From Physella acuta (lineage: Eukaryota > Mollusca > Gastropoda > Physidae), in assembly GCF_028476545.1 (NCBI RefSeq), contig NW_026732352.1, positions 1 through 64,000 of the forward strand: 64,000 nt of DNA. The letters are read 5' to 3'. The notes below the pieces were generated by a model. That model searched no databases, was not told the DNA's origin, and saw nothing but the letters and a program-made list of their open reading frames with translations. Each line of letters begins with the position of its first letter. The stretch's first letter is position 1. Shown here piece by piece: positions 27,001-34,671 of this stretch. The position numbers were made by a program, and so were the translations under genes.

Positions 27001-27760
27001 AAGACGAAGACCTCTAAGACAGACTAAGACAAAGACTAAGACAAAGACAGACTAAGACGAAGACCTCTAAGACAAAGACTAAGACGAAGACCTCAAAGAC
27101 TAAGACAAAGACCTCTAAGACAAAGACTAAGACGAAGACCTCTAAGACAAAGACTAAGACGAAGACCTCAAAGACTAAGACAAAGACCTCTAAGACAAAG
27201 ACTAAGACGAAGACCTCTAAGACAGACTAAGACAAAGACTAAGACAAAGACAGACTAAGACGAAGACCTCTAAGACAAAGACTAAGACGAAGACCTCTAA
27301 GACAAAGACAAAAACGAAGACCTCTAAGACGAAGACCTCTAAGACAAAGACTAAGACGAAGACCTCTAAGACAAAGACAAAAACGAAGACCTCTAAGACA
27401 AAGACTAAGACGAAGACCTCTAAGACAGACTAAGACAAAGACTAAGACAAAGACAGACTAAGACGAAACCTCTAAGACAAAGACTAAGACGAAGACCTCT
27501 AAGACAAAGACTAAGACGAAGACCTCTAAGACAAAGACTAAGACGAAGACCTCTAAGACAAAGACTAAGACGAAGACCTCTAAGACAGCAAACAAGCCAC
27601 TGACCATCTCCCGCATGTTAGAGGCGTACAGCAGACGGCTCCTCCTCTCCTGATTGTGGGCGTTGACCAACGTCTCCACCTGTCTCCTGATGTCCATCAC
27701 CTCGCCCAGCACGATGCCAGAACTGACCAGCACCACCAACATCACGTGCCAGACCCCCAT
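4991..27760 (-). CDS. Secreted protein with two CAP domains (partial, 8 exons)
   Basis: Eight exons join in phase into 325 codons with no stop (27605-27760, 9216-9446, 7085-7200, 6898-6995, 6638-6709, 6347-6423, 5975-6079, 4991-5110). Residues 1-19 form a signal peptide. Domain 1 (about 24-168) has the CAP landmarks: AHNQER, NMREM-TWDANLA, a CAP1-like CSYVQ, ETNRLGCA, and a CAP2-like LMVCFYSP. A hinge with six Cys follows (about 168-200), then a linker and domain 2 (IHNRLR, NWDDALERWA, CNHLTN). CAP proteins (CRISP, PR-1, antigen 5, ASP families) are secreted and have varied roles, so function cannot be fixed here. The usual GEN and GHYTQ residues are mostly replaced (VGSN and CSYVQ in domain 1; in domain 2 only the His of CNHLTN is kept), which suggests a degenerate CAP cavity. 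Introns between the landmarks fall at matching phase-0 sites in both domains, implying domain duplication. The 3' end is not seen. CAP assignment is strong; orthology is unknown. Confidence 0.88.
5111..5974. other. Intron 7 of the CAP gene: short repeats and poly-G
   Basis: It contains three units of about 31 bp ('acacaaggactttatca', 5150-5235), a roughly 60-bp direct duplication (5325-5425), a degenerate ctaacc-type telomere-like tract (5420-5523), poly-G blocks (5526-5622) and (GGGT)n beside the donor (5935-5965). Confidence 0.7.
5975..6079 (-). CDS. CAP gene exon 7 (domain 2)
   Basis: 35 codons, acceptor gtctag|AAC and donor CAG|gtgagt, both phase 0. It begins NWDDALERWANHVINC, the WD-x-x-L and W-x-x-x-x-x-x-C pattern of CAP domains. 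Where active-site-type CAP proteins have GEN, this has FTNFHRL. An (ACCC)n microsatellite starts a few bases past the donor. Domain 1 has no intron at this position. Confidence 0.84.
6228..6338. repeat. 39-bp tandem repeat, three copies, in intron 6
   Basis: The phrase 'gtttatatattctaacatca' repeats three times almost perfectly. On the gene strand the array starts 8 bases after the exon 6 donor. Confidence 0.9.
6347..6423 (-). CDS. CAP gene exon 6 (first helix of domain 2)
   Basis: 77 bases, acceptor atgacag|AG and donor CTG|gtgggt. It encodes ELTSTEKYYLKLIHNRLRKD then QSLDEL, the HN-x-x-R helix that opens a CAP domain. The phase-0 intron after SLDEL sits where intron 1 splits domain 1 (after MREM). 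A three-unit 39-bp tandem repeat begins 8 bases after this donor. Confidence 0.83.
6468..6562. repeat. (AT)n microsatellite in intron 5
   Basis: A perfect alternating AT tract of about 95 bases. Confidence 0.97.
6638..6709 (-). CDS. CAP gene exon 5 (linker between CAP domains)
   Basis: 72 bases, acceptor tctctag|GG and donor GATG|gtaggg, phase 1 in and phase 1 out. It encodes a Pro/Val-rich linker beginning VPAVPLAYESRTTPVPFNF with no CAP landmark. Only this frame is open and it fits the phases of exons 4 and 6. The composition is typical of an exposed interdomain segment. Confidence 0.78.
6898..6995 (-). CDS. CAP gene exon 4 (Cys-rich hinge)
   Basis: 98 bases between acceptor tcctcag|A and donor CCAG|gtttct. 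The split Arg codon from exon 3 is completed by its first base. It reads LIYQGSLPFEKGSACSQCPE then DTFCRSGLCAEP: the Y-x-G-x-x-P-F-x-x-G-x-x-C-x-x-C-P step and Cys pairs that end CAP domains of the CRISP/antigen 5 type. No open frame of notable length marks this exon; it was found by joining phases. Confidence 0.86.
7085..7200 (-). CDS. CAP gene exon 3 (CAP1/CAP2 motifs of domain 1)
   Basis: 116 bases, acceptor ccacag|ATG (phase 0) and donor CG|gtacgt (phase 2). It encodes MINAETNRLGCALTTC, matching the 'W-A-x-T-x-x-L-G-C-A' block with the usual Trp lost, and LMVCFYSP, the CAP2 motif. A competing donor TAC|gtacag lies 4 bases later but breaks the frame into exon 4. Intron 3 is short, 89 bases. 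Confidence 0.88.
7250..9218. repeat. Minisatellite, 21-bp unit, filling intron 2 and containing its donor
   Basis: About 90 copies of a 21-bp unit whose gene-strand core is CAGGTGAGGTGTGGTTGTG. The unit includes CAG|GTGAGG, a near-consensus 5' splice site, and the real exon 2 donor is the first one. The array occupies nearly the whole of intron 2, ending about 50 bases before the exon 3 acceptor. Long open frames on both strands (e.g. Val-Arg-Cys-Gly-Cys and His-Thr-Ser-Pro-Val repeats) are period artefacts. Confidence 0.95.
9216..9446 (-). CDS. CAP gene exon 2 (core of domain 1)
   Basis: 77 codons, acceptor tttag|ACC and donor CAG|gtgagg, both phase 0. It starts TWDANLARDAELWSSNC, the classic CAP 'L-x-WD-x-x-LA-x-x-A-x-x-W-x-x-x-C' region joined to NMREM of exon 1, and ends in PECRKGCSYVQ at the CAP1 motif. 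The donor is the first unit of a 2-kb tandem array. Reading on past the donor stays open for 17 codons (to about 9165) before a stop, so use of a slightly later donor copy could add a few Val/Cys-rich residues in frame. Confidence 0.9.
9460..9750. other. Start of intron 1 acceptor side, AT-rich, nothing recognised
   Basis: AT-rich sequence between the exon 2 acceptor and a SINE. No feature was seen. Confidence 0.4.
9752..10058 (-). mobile_element. tRNA-derived SINE (family B), copy 1
   Basis: The minus strand starts with a tRNA-like head: an A-box region GTGGTCAAGTCGGTAAAAC and a B-box GAGTTTGAACCC. The body 'ggacaaaggctatggaagc' and 3' part 'cttgttgaca...ggaagag' are shared with the copies at 20.9 and 36.1 kb. 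Confidence 0.75.
10150..14082. repeat. Large minisatellite in intron 1, 21/24-bp units, about 4 kb
   Basis: About 175 units of 'acaacttgaccaccaaccta' ending in gg or ggcgg. Unit variants (cctaggcgg, ctaagg, ccaagg, ccaatg) come in recurring order, so a higher-order repeat of roughly 200-300 bp is superimposed. It lies wholly within CAP intron 1. Confidence 0.95.
14090..15186. other. Intron 1 interval, no gene seen
   Basis: Moderately AT-rich. The phrases 'gcttttaaatgcactg' and 'attaaagaaagcaaattag' (about 14.6-14.73 kb) recur at 17.72-17.78 kb, pointing to a dispersed repeat. A G-rich run lies at 14490-14505. Confidence 0.45.
15187..15552 (-). mobile_element. Helitron-like non-autonomous element (family H2), copy 1
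   Basis: Bounded by ACGAGCTGACCCGCG on one side and an AGAGAATAATATATAG-type end on the other, like the copies at 17.9, 32.0 and 60.8 kb. On the minus strand it would begin TCTATATA and end in a hairpin followed by GGTCAGCTCGT. Confidence 0.5.
15889..16358. repeat. Minisatellite, 19-bp unit 'cacgtcacccaatcttgtc'
   Basis: About 24 copies with single-base variants. The frames through it are artefacts. Confidence 0.95.
16732..17257. repeat. Minisatellite, about 18-21-bp unit
   Basis: The unit is close to 'ctacagtactttatggtttg'; about 26 copies with drift in the middle bases. Confidence 0.93.
17268..17392 (-). mobile_element. SINE family A fragment (head)
   Basis: The minus strand carries a B-box-like 'gcgagttcggatcccaaat' and the shared 'gagtccacccagctgtgat' motif also present at 32.7 kb. 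Confidence 0.6.
17600..17685 (+). mobile_element. SINE family B tail
   Basis: 'ttgacaggtaatacttaatt' followed by 'ttggagg...ttccaatatta' and 'aacgaagaagaa' matches the 3' end of the SINE at 20.9-21.2 kb. Confidence 0.55.
17896..18316 (+). mobile_element. Helitron-like non-autonomous element (family H2), copy 2
   Basis: It begins TCTATATATATAATTCTC and ends with the hairpin CGGCGTA-TGA-TACGCCG followed by CGGGTCGGCTCGT. A TC start and a hairpin close to the 3' end are Helitron traits, but the usual CTRR terminus is absent, so a Helentron-type relative is possible. Confidence 0.5.
18330..19082. other. Intron 1 interval, no gene seen
   Basis: AT-rich with (CA/TG)n stretches at about 18860-18980. 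An open frame at 18520-18801 has random AT-rich composition. Confidence 0.4.
19083..19509. mobile_element. MITE with TIR AGGGTCATCCATTAATGACG
   Basis: The left end AGTCATCCATAAATGACGTC and the complement of the right end AGGGTCATCCATTAATGACG form inverted repeats of about 25 bp, each including the palindrome TGACGTCA. Flanks show ctaag on both sides (19078-19082, 19510-19514). The superfamily is not clear. Confidence 0.75.
19830..20085. repeat. Minisatellite with palindromic TATCTCGAGATATCGCG core
   Basis: Units of about 40 bp ('gaaatatgtgttgggtatct' then CGAGATATC..CGAGACGT) repeat five or six times, two of them truncated. Each carries the self-complementary ATCTCGAGAT or ATATCGCGAGAT. Confidence 0.8.
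20090..20905. other. Intron 1 interval, no gene seen
   Basis: Unique-looking sequence with poly-G runs at 20785 and 20873. No coding signal was found on either strand. Confidence 0.4.
20908..21170 (+). mobile_element. tRNA-derived SINE (family B), near full length
   Basis: The head has GGTCAGCGTGGTCGAGTTGG (A box) directly joined to AGAGTTCGAACCCTGG (B box), so part of the tRNA-like head is deleted. Then follow 'gcggacaaaggctatggatg', 'gttgatacgtaatacttagt', 'ttggaagacaatctt' and a gaagaagaa-like end. Confidence 0.75.
21180..22195. other. Intron 1 interval, no gene seen
   Basis: Poly-T (21303-21333) and poly-G (21582-21598) tracts, otherwise AT-rich without feature. Confidence 0.4.
22200..22362. 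repeat. Minisatellite, 14-15-bp unit 'gctgttagtatttc'
   Basis: About ten drifting copies. Confidence 0.85.
22645..23275. repeat. Minisatellite, about 25-bp unit
   Basis: The unit is 'caactaccatcccgctataa' plus cgtca; some units gain 'caagt'. About 24 copies. Confidence 0.94.
23437..23501. repeat. (AT)n microsatellite
   Basis: Alternating AT with one G interruption. Confidence 0.95.
23502..24498. other. Intron 1 interval: CA-rich tract, poly-T, possible SINE remnant
   Basis: 'cacacaacacagtcaacaac'-type sequence lies at 23510-23640 and poly-T at 24023-24050. At 24190-24240 'ggccgagttgccggctaagt' resembles a tRNA A-box region, but no B box follows at the right distance. Confidence 0.4.
24507..24714 (-). 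mobile_element. G-rich hAT-like MITE (family M1), copy 2
   Basis: Reverse orientation: CAGAGTTTCTTCCAGGC to GTCTGGAAGAAACACTG, with an exact 8-bp duplication gggggaac (24499-24506, 24715-24722). Confidence 0.9.
24724..25438. other. Intron 1 interval with a GC palindromic patch
   Basis: 'gcgcggccgcgcaaccgcgc' at about 25410-25430 stands out in AT-rich surroundings. No gene was seen. Confidence 0.4.
25440..27588. repeat. Minisatellite of 'aagac' phrases, about 2.15 kb, near the exon 1 donor
   Basis: Built of 6-bp phrases (aagact, aagacg, aagacc) assembled into about 27-bp units such as 'gacaaagactaagacgaaga', with longer higher-order blocks repeated. It ends about 16 bases before the exon 1 donor on the gene strand. 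Glu/Val/Leu-Phe frames on the minus strand are artefacts. Confidence 0.95.
27605..27760 (-). CDS. CAP gene exon 1 (signal peptide, start of domain 1)
   Basis: 52 codons beginning MGVWHVMLVVLVSSGIVLGE, a hydrophobic signal peptide, then the first CAP helix (VNAHNQERR) and NMREM. The donor is ATG|gtcagt, phase 0. The ATG at 27760 is preferred because the frame upstream offers only a GTG before it, and the hydrophobic core follows directly. The minisatellite of intron 1 begins about 16 bases past this donor. Confidence 0.87.
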
Positions 27761-27804
27761 CTTCACAGCACAACACGACAACTGCACAGTTCGTGATCAC
27801 CTTG

Positions 27805-27810
27805 CTTATA
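27805..27810 (-). promoter_or_regulatory. TATA-like box of the CAP gene
   Basis: The minus strand reads GGATATAAGCAAGG, with TATAAG 45 bases before the start codon. A transcription start about 25-30 bases downstream would give a 5' UTR of roughly 20 bases. The position is right for a core promoter, but any AT-rich genome offers such matches. Confidence 0.4.
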
Positions 27811-27829
27811 TCCCTTTGTTAACGAAATG

Positions 27830-29830
27830 TTGATGTTGTAAAACTCGTGTTTTGAGAATGATCTCATTAATTTCGTTCCGAACTGAAAGGTACTGTTTAT
27901 TTATCTTATCGGAGACCTGAACAGGGCTTATATAGCTATTATAATAAAACAACAAATAAGAAGGTCTTCACCAGGAATGAAAACAATGTGAATTGTTTTT
28001 CTTTTAAATAGAATGCCAGTTACTCAACGTGTAATAACCTATTCGCTATTTTTAAACATGTATTTGTAACATCAAAATTTTACAAAAGAATGACAGATAG
28101 GCCTATCCGATTTTTATAAAAGAATGAATTATCCGATTTTTACAAGAGAATGAACTATCCAATTTGTAATTTAAAAACAAGCATTTTTAAGATCTAATTT
28201 GCTACTACACAAAAATTTCAAACATCCAATTCGCTATTTAAAAAAAAAATTTCCAATTAGTTTCTTCCAACAGGAATTTGAAATATTGCACTAGAACTGT
28301 ACCACTTATCAGTCCATATTTTATGTTCAAAATTTTCTCTACATGACACCTGTGTAGATGTCAAGGCTTTGAAGGCTGAAACCAAACAAGGTAATATTCA
28401 TTATCCCGCTAGATAAGAAGGCTATCATTTAAGGCGAGGGGCGGAGGTGTTTGAAAAATGTGCTAAACACAAACTTAGGTTAACGCAAGTCAACTATTTA
28501 AGACGCGTAAAAAAAATTCCAATCAAATATTCAGGAACAGATAACTCTAAATAAACGTGTCGTAAAAGAGAAGATAACTAACTTTTTAAAAAAAATTTTT
28601 TTTAATTATTTCGATAACTTTCAAATACAAAATTGTACAATCCCGCTGGAATCCACTGATAATTTATGTGTATGAAACTACCAACACAACACATCAAATC
28701 ACACGAAACACAATGAATGTGTCGCAACACAGCGGATCCACACGATATGTGTCAACATGTCTTTAACTGATGTTCGCACCGTGTTTACCGAGATGTGTCC
28801 CACAGCGAATGTGTCCCCCTCCCCCTCTCTCCCCCACCCCCCAGCGCCGTGCCAGACTAGCTCCACCCCCCTGCACTTACCAGATGTCATTCACCACGCA
28901 GGCGGTGACATGCCTGTCCTCTTTGTGCCGGTAACTAGCGGAACCAACCCCCCCCCCCCCCTTCCTCCGTGCTACTTAATGAAATCATAATCAACCTTTA
29001 ACCCTGTTCACAAAACGAGAAAATTAACTTTAATTAAGCAGCAATTAGTATCTAAATTAATTTTGATAAACTGCAATTCCAATATGCCGTGGAATTTTAT
29101 ATTACAGTTACGATATTTCAAAAATGAAAAAAAAGTAACATTCAGCTTTTCGCATACATCGGTATCTTTATTAACTTTTAACTAAGACTATTCACAAACT
29201 GTTGAAAAGAACCGAACGTATCAAGTTAAAAGGGCAGCTTGTTACCTAGGGATGATCCGACAGGTAAACTTGTTTGTTGTTTTTCGACTCACAACAATAC
29301 AAAGGGGGAACAATAAAAATATTCTGTGCGTGATAGTTTGTCTATTGTTGGGGATTAAGGGGGATAAACTAGAAACATTCTGTGCGCGGATAGTTTGCCC
29401 ATTGTTGGGTATAAACCTGCACATTTGAACATATTATAACAGACTACCGGTACACTCAACTCCACAGTTGTCCCCTCCCCCCCTCCCCTCACACACACAC
29501 ACACACATACACACACAATCACACCACACACACTTTCAAGCCATTTCTTTAAGGAATGTTTGAGTGCAGAACTAAGTGCAAGTTTGAAACGGAACTCTGG
29601 AAATAGCTGTGAAACCGGAAGGACAAGAGGGCAAGGAACTAGAGTCGTCCCCCCCCCTCTTGTAGTTGCGTCCCCTTATTATACTTATATAATTATATCT
29701 TTATGTTGCTTGACGTACGTAAGTAAAATGTTCTTGTTGAAAATTGTGGCAGGTACATCTATAGAATAAGTCTAGTTATTTCATTTAGACAAAACAAAAT
29801 TTCTGTACAGAAAATAATTTATTAGCTGAC
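27830..29830. other. Upstream flank of the CAP gene, no gene seen
   Basis: AT-rich. A 'tatccgatttttaca' phrase repeats near 28.1 kb, C-rich runs lie at 28815-28850 and 28950, and (CA)n at 29490-29520. A pair of similar 60-base segments ('attctgtgcg', 'gatagtttg', 'attgttggg') sits at 29310-29410. Confidence 0.4.
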
Positions 29831-29834
29831 CAGG

Positions 29835-30293
29835 AGAGGTGATGTATGTAGGGGAGATGATCTATATAAGGGAGGTGATCTATGTAGGGAGGTGATCTAT
29901 GTAAGGGGAGGTGATCAATATAGGGGAGGTGATCAAGGTAGGGGAGGTGATCTATGTAGGGGAGGTGATCTATGTAAGGGGAGGTGATCAATATAGGGGA
30001 GGTGATCAAGGTAGGGGAGGTGATATATGTAAGGGGAGGTGATCAATATAGGGGAGGTGATCTATGTAGGGGAGGTGATCTATGTAGGGGGAGGTGATCT
30101 ATGTAAGGGGAGGTGATCAATATAGGGGAGGTGATCTATGTAGGGGAGGTGATCTATGTAGGGGGAGGTGATCTATGTAGGGGAGGTGAGCTATGTAGGG
30201 GAGGTGATCTATGTAGGGGAGGTGATCTATGTAGGGGAGGTGATCTATGTAAGGGGAGGTGATCTATGTAGGGGAGGTGATCTATGTATGGGG
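29835..30293. repeat. Minisatellite, 17-19-bp unit 'aggtgatctatgtagggg'
   Basis: About 25 copies, each containing GAGGTGATC, in a drifting higher-order pattern. Confidence 0.94.
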
Positions 30294-30514
30294 AGAGAAC
30301 CAACTGAAACAGATAAAATCGCCGAGTGTGCATATTGTAAACACGGTGCCATAAATGCCAGACTTCGATGTTCCCCTACCGGCGCAACACTTCAGGGGGA
30401 GGGGAGAAGGGGTTAGCTTATATAGTTTAAAACCTCAGCTGTCAGTTTTTCTAGGGCAGGTGTCAACTCTAAGGACATTTGTCACATCTAGCGGGTAGTA
30501 GATCACGTGTTAAG

Positions 30515-31325
30515 TTGGTAGTCTATCGGTGGTCTATCGGTGGTCTATCGGTGGTCTATCGGTGGTCTATCAGTGGTCTATTGGTGGTCTAGATGGTGGT
30601 CTATCAGTGGTCTAGATGGTGGTCTATCAGTGGTCTATCGGTGGTCTAGATGGCGGTCTATCGGTGTTCTATCAGTGGTCTATCGGTGGTCTAGATGGTA
30701 GTCTATCAGTGGTCTATCGGTGGTCTATCAGTGGTCTAGATGGTAGTCTATCGGTGGTCTATCAGTGGTCTAGCTCGTGGTCTATCGGTGGTCTATCAGT
30801 GGTCTAGCTCGTGGTCTATCGGTGGTCTGGCTGGTAGTCAATCGGTGGTCTATCAGTGGTCTAGCTCGTGGTCTATCGGTGGTCTGGCTGGTAGTCTATC
30901 GGTGGTCTAGCTGGTGGTCTATCGGTGGTCTAGATGGTGGTCTAGATGGCGGTCTAGCTGGTAGTCTATTAGTAGTCTAGCTGGTGGTCTATCGGTGGTC
31001 TAGATGGTGGTCTATCAGTGGTCTATCGGTGGTGTAGCTCGTGGTCTATCGGTGGTCTGGCTGGTAGTCTATCGGTGGTCTAGATGGTGGTCTATCGGTG
31101 GTCTAGATGGTGGTCTATCAGTGGTCTATCGGTGGTCTATCAGTGGTCTATCGATGGTCTATCTGTGGTCTAGACGGTGGTCTAGCTGGTGGTCTATCGG
31201 TGGTCTAGATGGTGGTCTATCGGTGGTCTAGCTGGTGGTCTATCGGTGGTCTAGATGGTGGTCTATCGGTGGTCTAGATGGTGGTCTATCAGTGGTCTAG
31301 TTGGTGGTCTAGATGGTGGTATATC
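30515..31325. repeat. Minisatellite of 10-bp phrases 'ggtctatcgg' and 'tggtctagat'
   Basis: About 80 short phrases; variants (tcgg, tcag, agat, agct) recur in longer blocks. Confidence 0.94.
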
Positions 31326-31394
31326 AATTTTCCTGTTGCTAGTATCAAATGTTTAGCTAGCAGTCACATGAAAGACTTCTACAAGAGATCTACG

Positions 31395-31612
31395 ACACCG
31401 ATATAACACCTACCCGACACATCCACACCTACCCGACACATCCACTACACCTACCCGACACATCCACTACACCTACACGACACATCGACTACATCTACCC
31501 GACACACCCACTACACCTACCCGACACACCCACTACACCTACCCGACACACCCACTACACCTACCCGACACATACGACACCTACCCGACACATCTACTAC
31601 ACCCACTCGATA
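31395..31612. repeat. Minisatellite, about 21-bp unit
   Basis: 'cacctacccgacacatccac' plus ta, about ten copies. Confidence 0.92.
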
Positions 31613-31950
31613 TAACTATACATTAACCCTGACAGCGACGAAGCCAGTGCATCAAATCCGGTGACATCCTTACAATGTTACCTACAAATATTATCCCAGT
31701 CGTACGTCATTCAATTTTTTTTAAGCGTTCTTCTGTTTCTCGAACATTCCTTTAAAATCTCTTTTGACAGTAAATTTTAAATTTGCTAGAATTTAACCCG
31801 ACAATTTTTCGACAAGCCTACAATATCTGAATAATAAAAATAACGTGTCGTCCGTTTGTTGATAGATTAGGTGACATATCAAAGGCAGGATATGGATTTT
31901 TAGACCAGCCTGCAAAAAATCAAATGCAGGAGTTGCTTGTTTATAGAAAC

Positions 31951-32338
31951 ACGAGCCGACCCGCGGCATATCATACGCCGCTATTTAGTTGTTTTTTTTT
32001 TTCTACTTTTCAGTTATTCATAATTTGTGAATTCAAACTACCAACCCTGCAACTGAAAATATTTCTTTAAAACACTATAAGTAGCTCGTTAAGGACGATA
32101 ACCCCCCCCCCCCTCCTCCTTTAAAGTAAACTCCACTTAGTTACCCCCCCCCCCCATCCTACGTTTAAAATCGTTTCAAACTAAATTATCTGCCCCTAAT
32201 AGTCGTCACTAAACCCGGCTCTGTTTGTAAACATTTAGAGTGAACCACAGCTCACCAGACCATGTAGGGGTGGGGTGGTAGGGAGCGCGTTTACAGCTTG
32301 TTTTCTAGCGTCTCCCAGAAGAGAATTATATATATAGA
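31951..32338 (-). mobile_element. Helitron-like non-autonomous element (family H2), copy 3
   Basis: It runs from ACGAGCCGACCCGCGGC to AGAGAATTATATATATAGA. Internal text ('gttaaggacgata', poly-C, 'aactaaattatctgcccc', 'gtgaaccacagctcacca') matches copies 1, 2 and 4. Confidence 0.55.
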
Positions 32339-32582
32339 AGATAATGTTCCGCCAAGCTAAGAGGTAAGTGTAAGTCTAGGAGTGTACACAGTCTCTTCAC
32401 CACACATGCAGGGTAATTACTTCGGCTGACAAGCAGATGTGTATTTAATAATTCCCAGCTAGCGTTTACTTTGAAGTCTGGAGTTTCGGCGGAGTCTGAA
32501 AGTCGCGGGTTCGCCGCCATCCAGTCCCAATTTTATTTTATTTTAATTTTTTTTTTTTTTGCGGCACAATAAGATCTAATGA

Positions 32583-32870
32583 TGGGACGGTGTGGCATAT
32601 CGGTAGAGAACTAGACTGCTAACTGGAAAGTCTCGAGTTCGAATCCGAATTTTAGTCAGTGGAATGGACATGAGTCCACCCAACTCTGATGGGTACCTGA
32701 CTCACGTTAGGGAAAGTACAGGCGGCTGGGTATAGTGCTGACCAAATTACTCCCTGTATATGCCGAGGTTACAGAAACAGTTGAACTCTACTTCACTTGC
32801 CACATCGATCGTTCGCTTTGAAAGGGAACTTTACATCTTTACTATACAATCTAACAAATGCCTCTAACGC
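32583..32870 (+). mobile_element. tRNA-derived SINE (family A), fullest copy
   Basis: The A-box region TGGCATATCGGTAGAGAACT and B-box GAGTTCGAATCC lie about 35 bases apart as in a tRNA. Then follow 'catgagtccacccaactctg', 'acctgactcacgttaggg', and the tail 'gaactctacttcacttgcc' with 'gaaagggaactttacatctt'. Confidence 0.8.
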
Positions 32871-33295
32871 ATGTTTGAACTAACGTACTACACTATAGCC
32901 CTGCGGTCTACACCAAACAACTAACGCTAAACCTAACACAACCAACCATCACTTTAACTACAACATCACATTTCAACAACCCAGCCATGTCTTCATGCGA
33001 CCAGCAAGTGAACTTTAAGATATCCCATGAGTTTACCTAACACTACTTCATCTGCCACTTTTTTAGCTAACTTTTTTTTTTAAATTCCACTGTTTATTGT
33101 TTAAAACAGAAGAAAAAGAAAAACAGCGACGTATGATGGTACTGGCACCAAAAAAAAAATGACGACCAATTAAGGTCCAATGACAACACAACGACGACAT
33201 ATTAAGGTCCTACGGCACAAATGATCCCGTTGTTACGTTCTAAGACGACAAAATGATAATCAAGTAAGGTCTTTGGGTCGACGGCAAATTCCCGA

Positions 33296-34062
33296 ATGGA
33301 CACTTGCCCGAATGGACACTTGCACGAATGGACACTTGCCCGAATGTGACAAATTCCCGAATGCGACAAATGCCCGAATGGACACTTGCCCGAAAGGACA
33401 CTTGCCCGAAAGGACACTTGCCCGAATGTGACAAATTCCCGAATGCGACAAATGCCCGAATGGACACTTGCCCGAATGGACACTTGCACGAATGGACATT
33501 TGCCCGAATGGACACTTGCACGAATGGACATTTGCCAGAATGGACACTTGCAGGAATGGACACTTGCACGAAAGGACACTTGCCCGAAAGGACACTTGCC
33601 CGAATGTGACAAATTCCCGAATGCGACAAATGCCCGAATGGACACTTGCCCGAATGGACACTTGCACGAATGGACACTTGCCCGAATGGACACTTGCACG
33701 AATGGACATTTGCCAGAATGGACACTTGCACGAATGCGACAAATGCCCGAAAGTACACTTGCCCGAATGGACACTTGCCCGAATGGACACTTGCACGAAT
33801 GGACACTTGTACGAATGGACATTTGCCAGAATGGACACTTGCACGAATGGACACTTGCCCGAATGGACACTTGCCCGAATGTTACAAATACCCGAATGGA
33901 CACTTGCCCAAATGGACACTCGCCCGAATGGACACTTGCACGAATGGACACTTGCCAGAATGGACACTTGCACGAATGGACACTTGCACAAATGGACACT
34001 CGCCTTAATGGACACTTGCACGAATGCGACAAATGCCCGAAAGTACACTTGCCCGAAAAAAG
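33296..34062. repeat. Minisatellite, 15/16-bp unit 'cgaatggacacttgcc'
   Basis: About 50 copies with 'cgaatgcgacaaatgcc' and 'cgaatgtgacaaattcc' interspersed in a repeated order. Frames on both strands (Cys-Pro-Asn-Gly-His-Leu and Cys-Pro-Phe-Gly-Gln-Val) are artefacts. Confidence 0.95.
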
Positions 34063-34339
34063 AACGTTAACATTATATCATAAATTATAATACAAAAATA
34101 GACATTCTCAATCAATTTAAACGTGACATTTTAATAATCTACAATTCTAAGCATAAAAACATTTTTTTATATATTTTTAAAATTTAGCTTAATTTTTTTT
34201 TAAATTGATAAATTGCTGTAAAAATTCTCTAAACTTTAATAAATGTAAGATGATGTTGGCGGCGGTGTCTTTACATTATTTTGATGAATGTTTCGAAAAC
34301 CTTGTTTAGCCGCAGTGTTGCGGTGTTTATAATATAGCG

Positions 34340-34575
34340 TTTATGACACGGTGTAGATCTAGATCTAAAGTCGTAGACGTCTAGATCTAGATTCTAGAAT
34401 CTAGCTAGATTCTAGACTAGATCTAGATAATAGATTCTAGATTCTAGATCTAGAATAGATCTCTAGAGTACTCCATCTAGTACTAGATTCTCTATAAAAA
34501 TATCTAGTCTAGATAATCTAGATCTAGAATCTAGATTAGATCTAGAATTCTAGAAACTTTTAGCTAGATCTCTAG
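34340..34575. repeat. TCTAGA/CTAGAT hexamer cluster
   Basis: Nearly continuous self-complementary hexamers (TCTAGA, AGATCT, CTAG), as at 375-1010. Low-complexity and able to fold. Confidence 0.75.
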
Positions 34576-34671
34576 CTTAGAGCACGCACAGAACTCACAG
34601 TCACAGTGAGTTGAGTGAGTAGTCACAGCACAGGCCTAACAAAAATAATGAAACGTGCGTTAAAAACATTC

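Noticed and set aside
27458-27604. Extension of CAP exon 1 into Val-Phe-Val-Leu-Glu repeats
   Set aside because: The splice donor at 27604 joins perfectly to exon 2 in the CAP fold (NMREM-TWDANLA); the extension is minisatellite.
32583-32660. True tRNA gene
   Set aside because: A and B boxes are present, but the acceptor and anticodon stems do not pair and the sequence continues into a SINE body found elsewhere.
33202-34090. Overlapping Cys-rich frames of 200-276 codons on both strands
   Set aside because: 15/16-bp repeat read in several frames; all three frames stay open through drift, none has non-repeat coding sequence.
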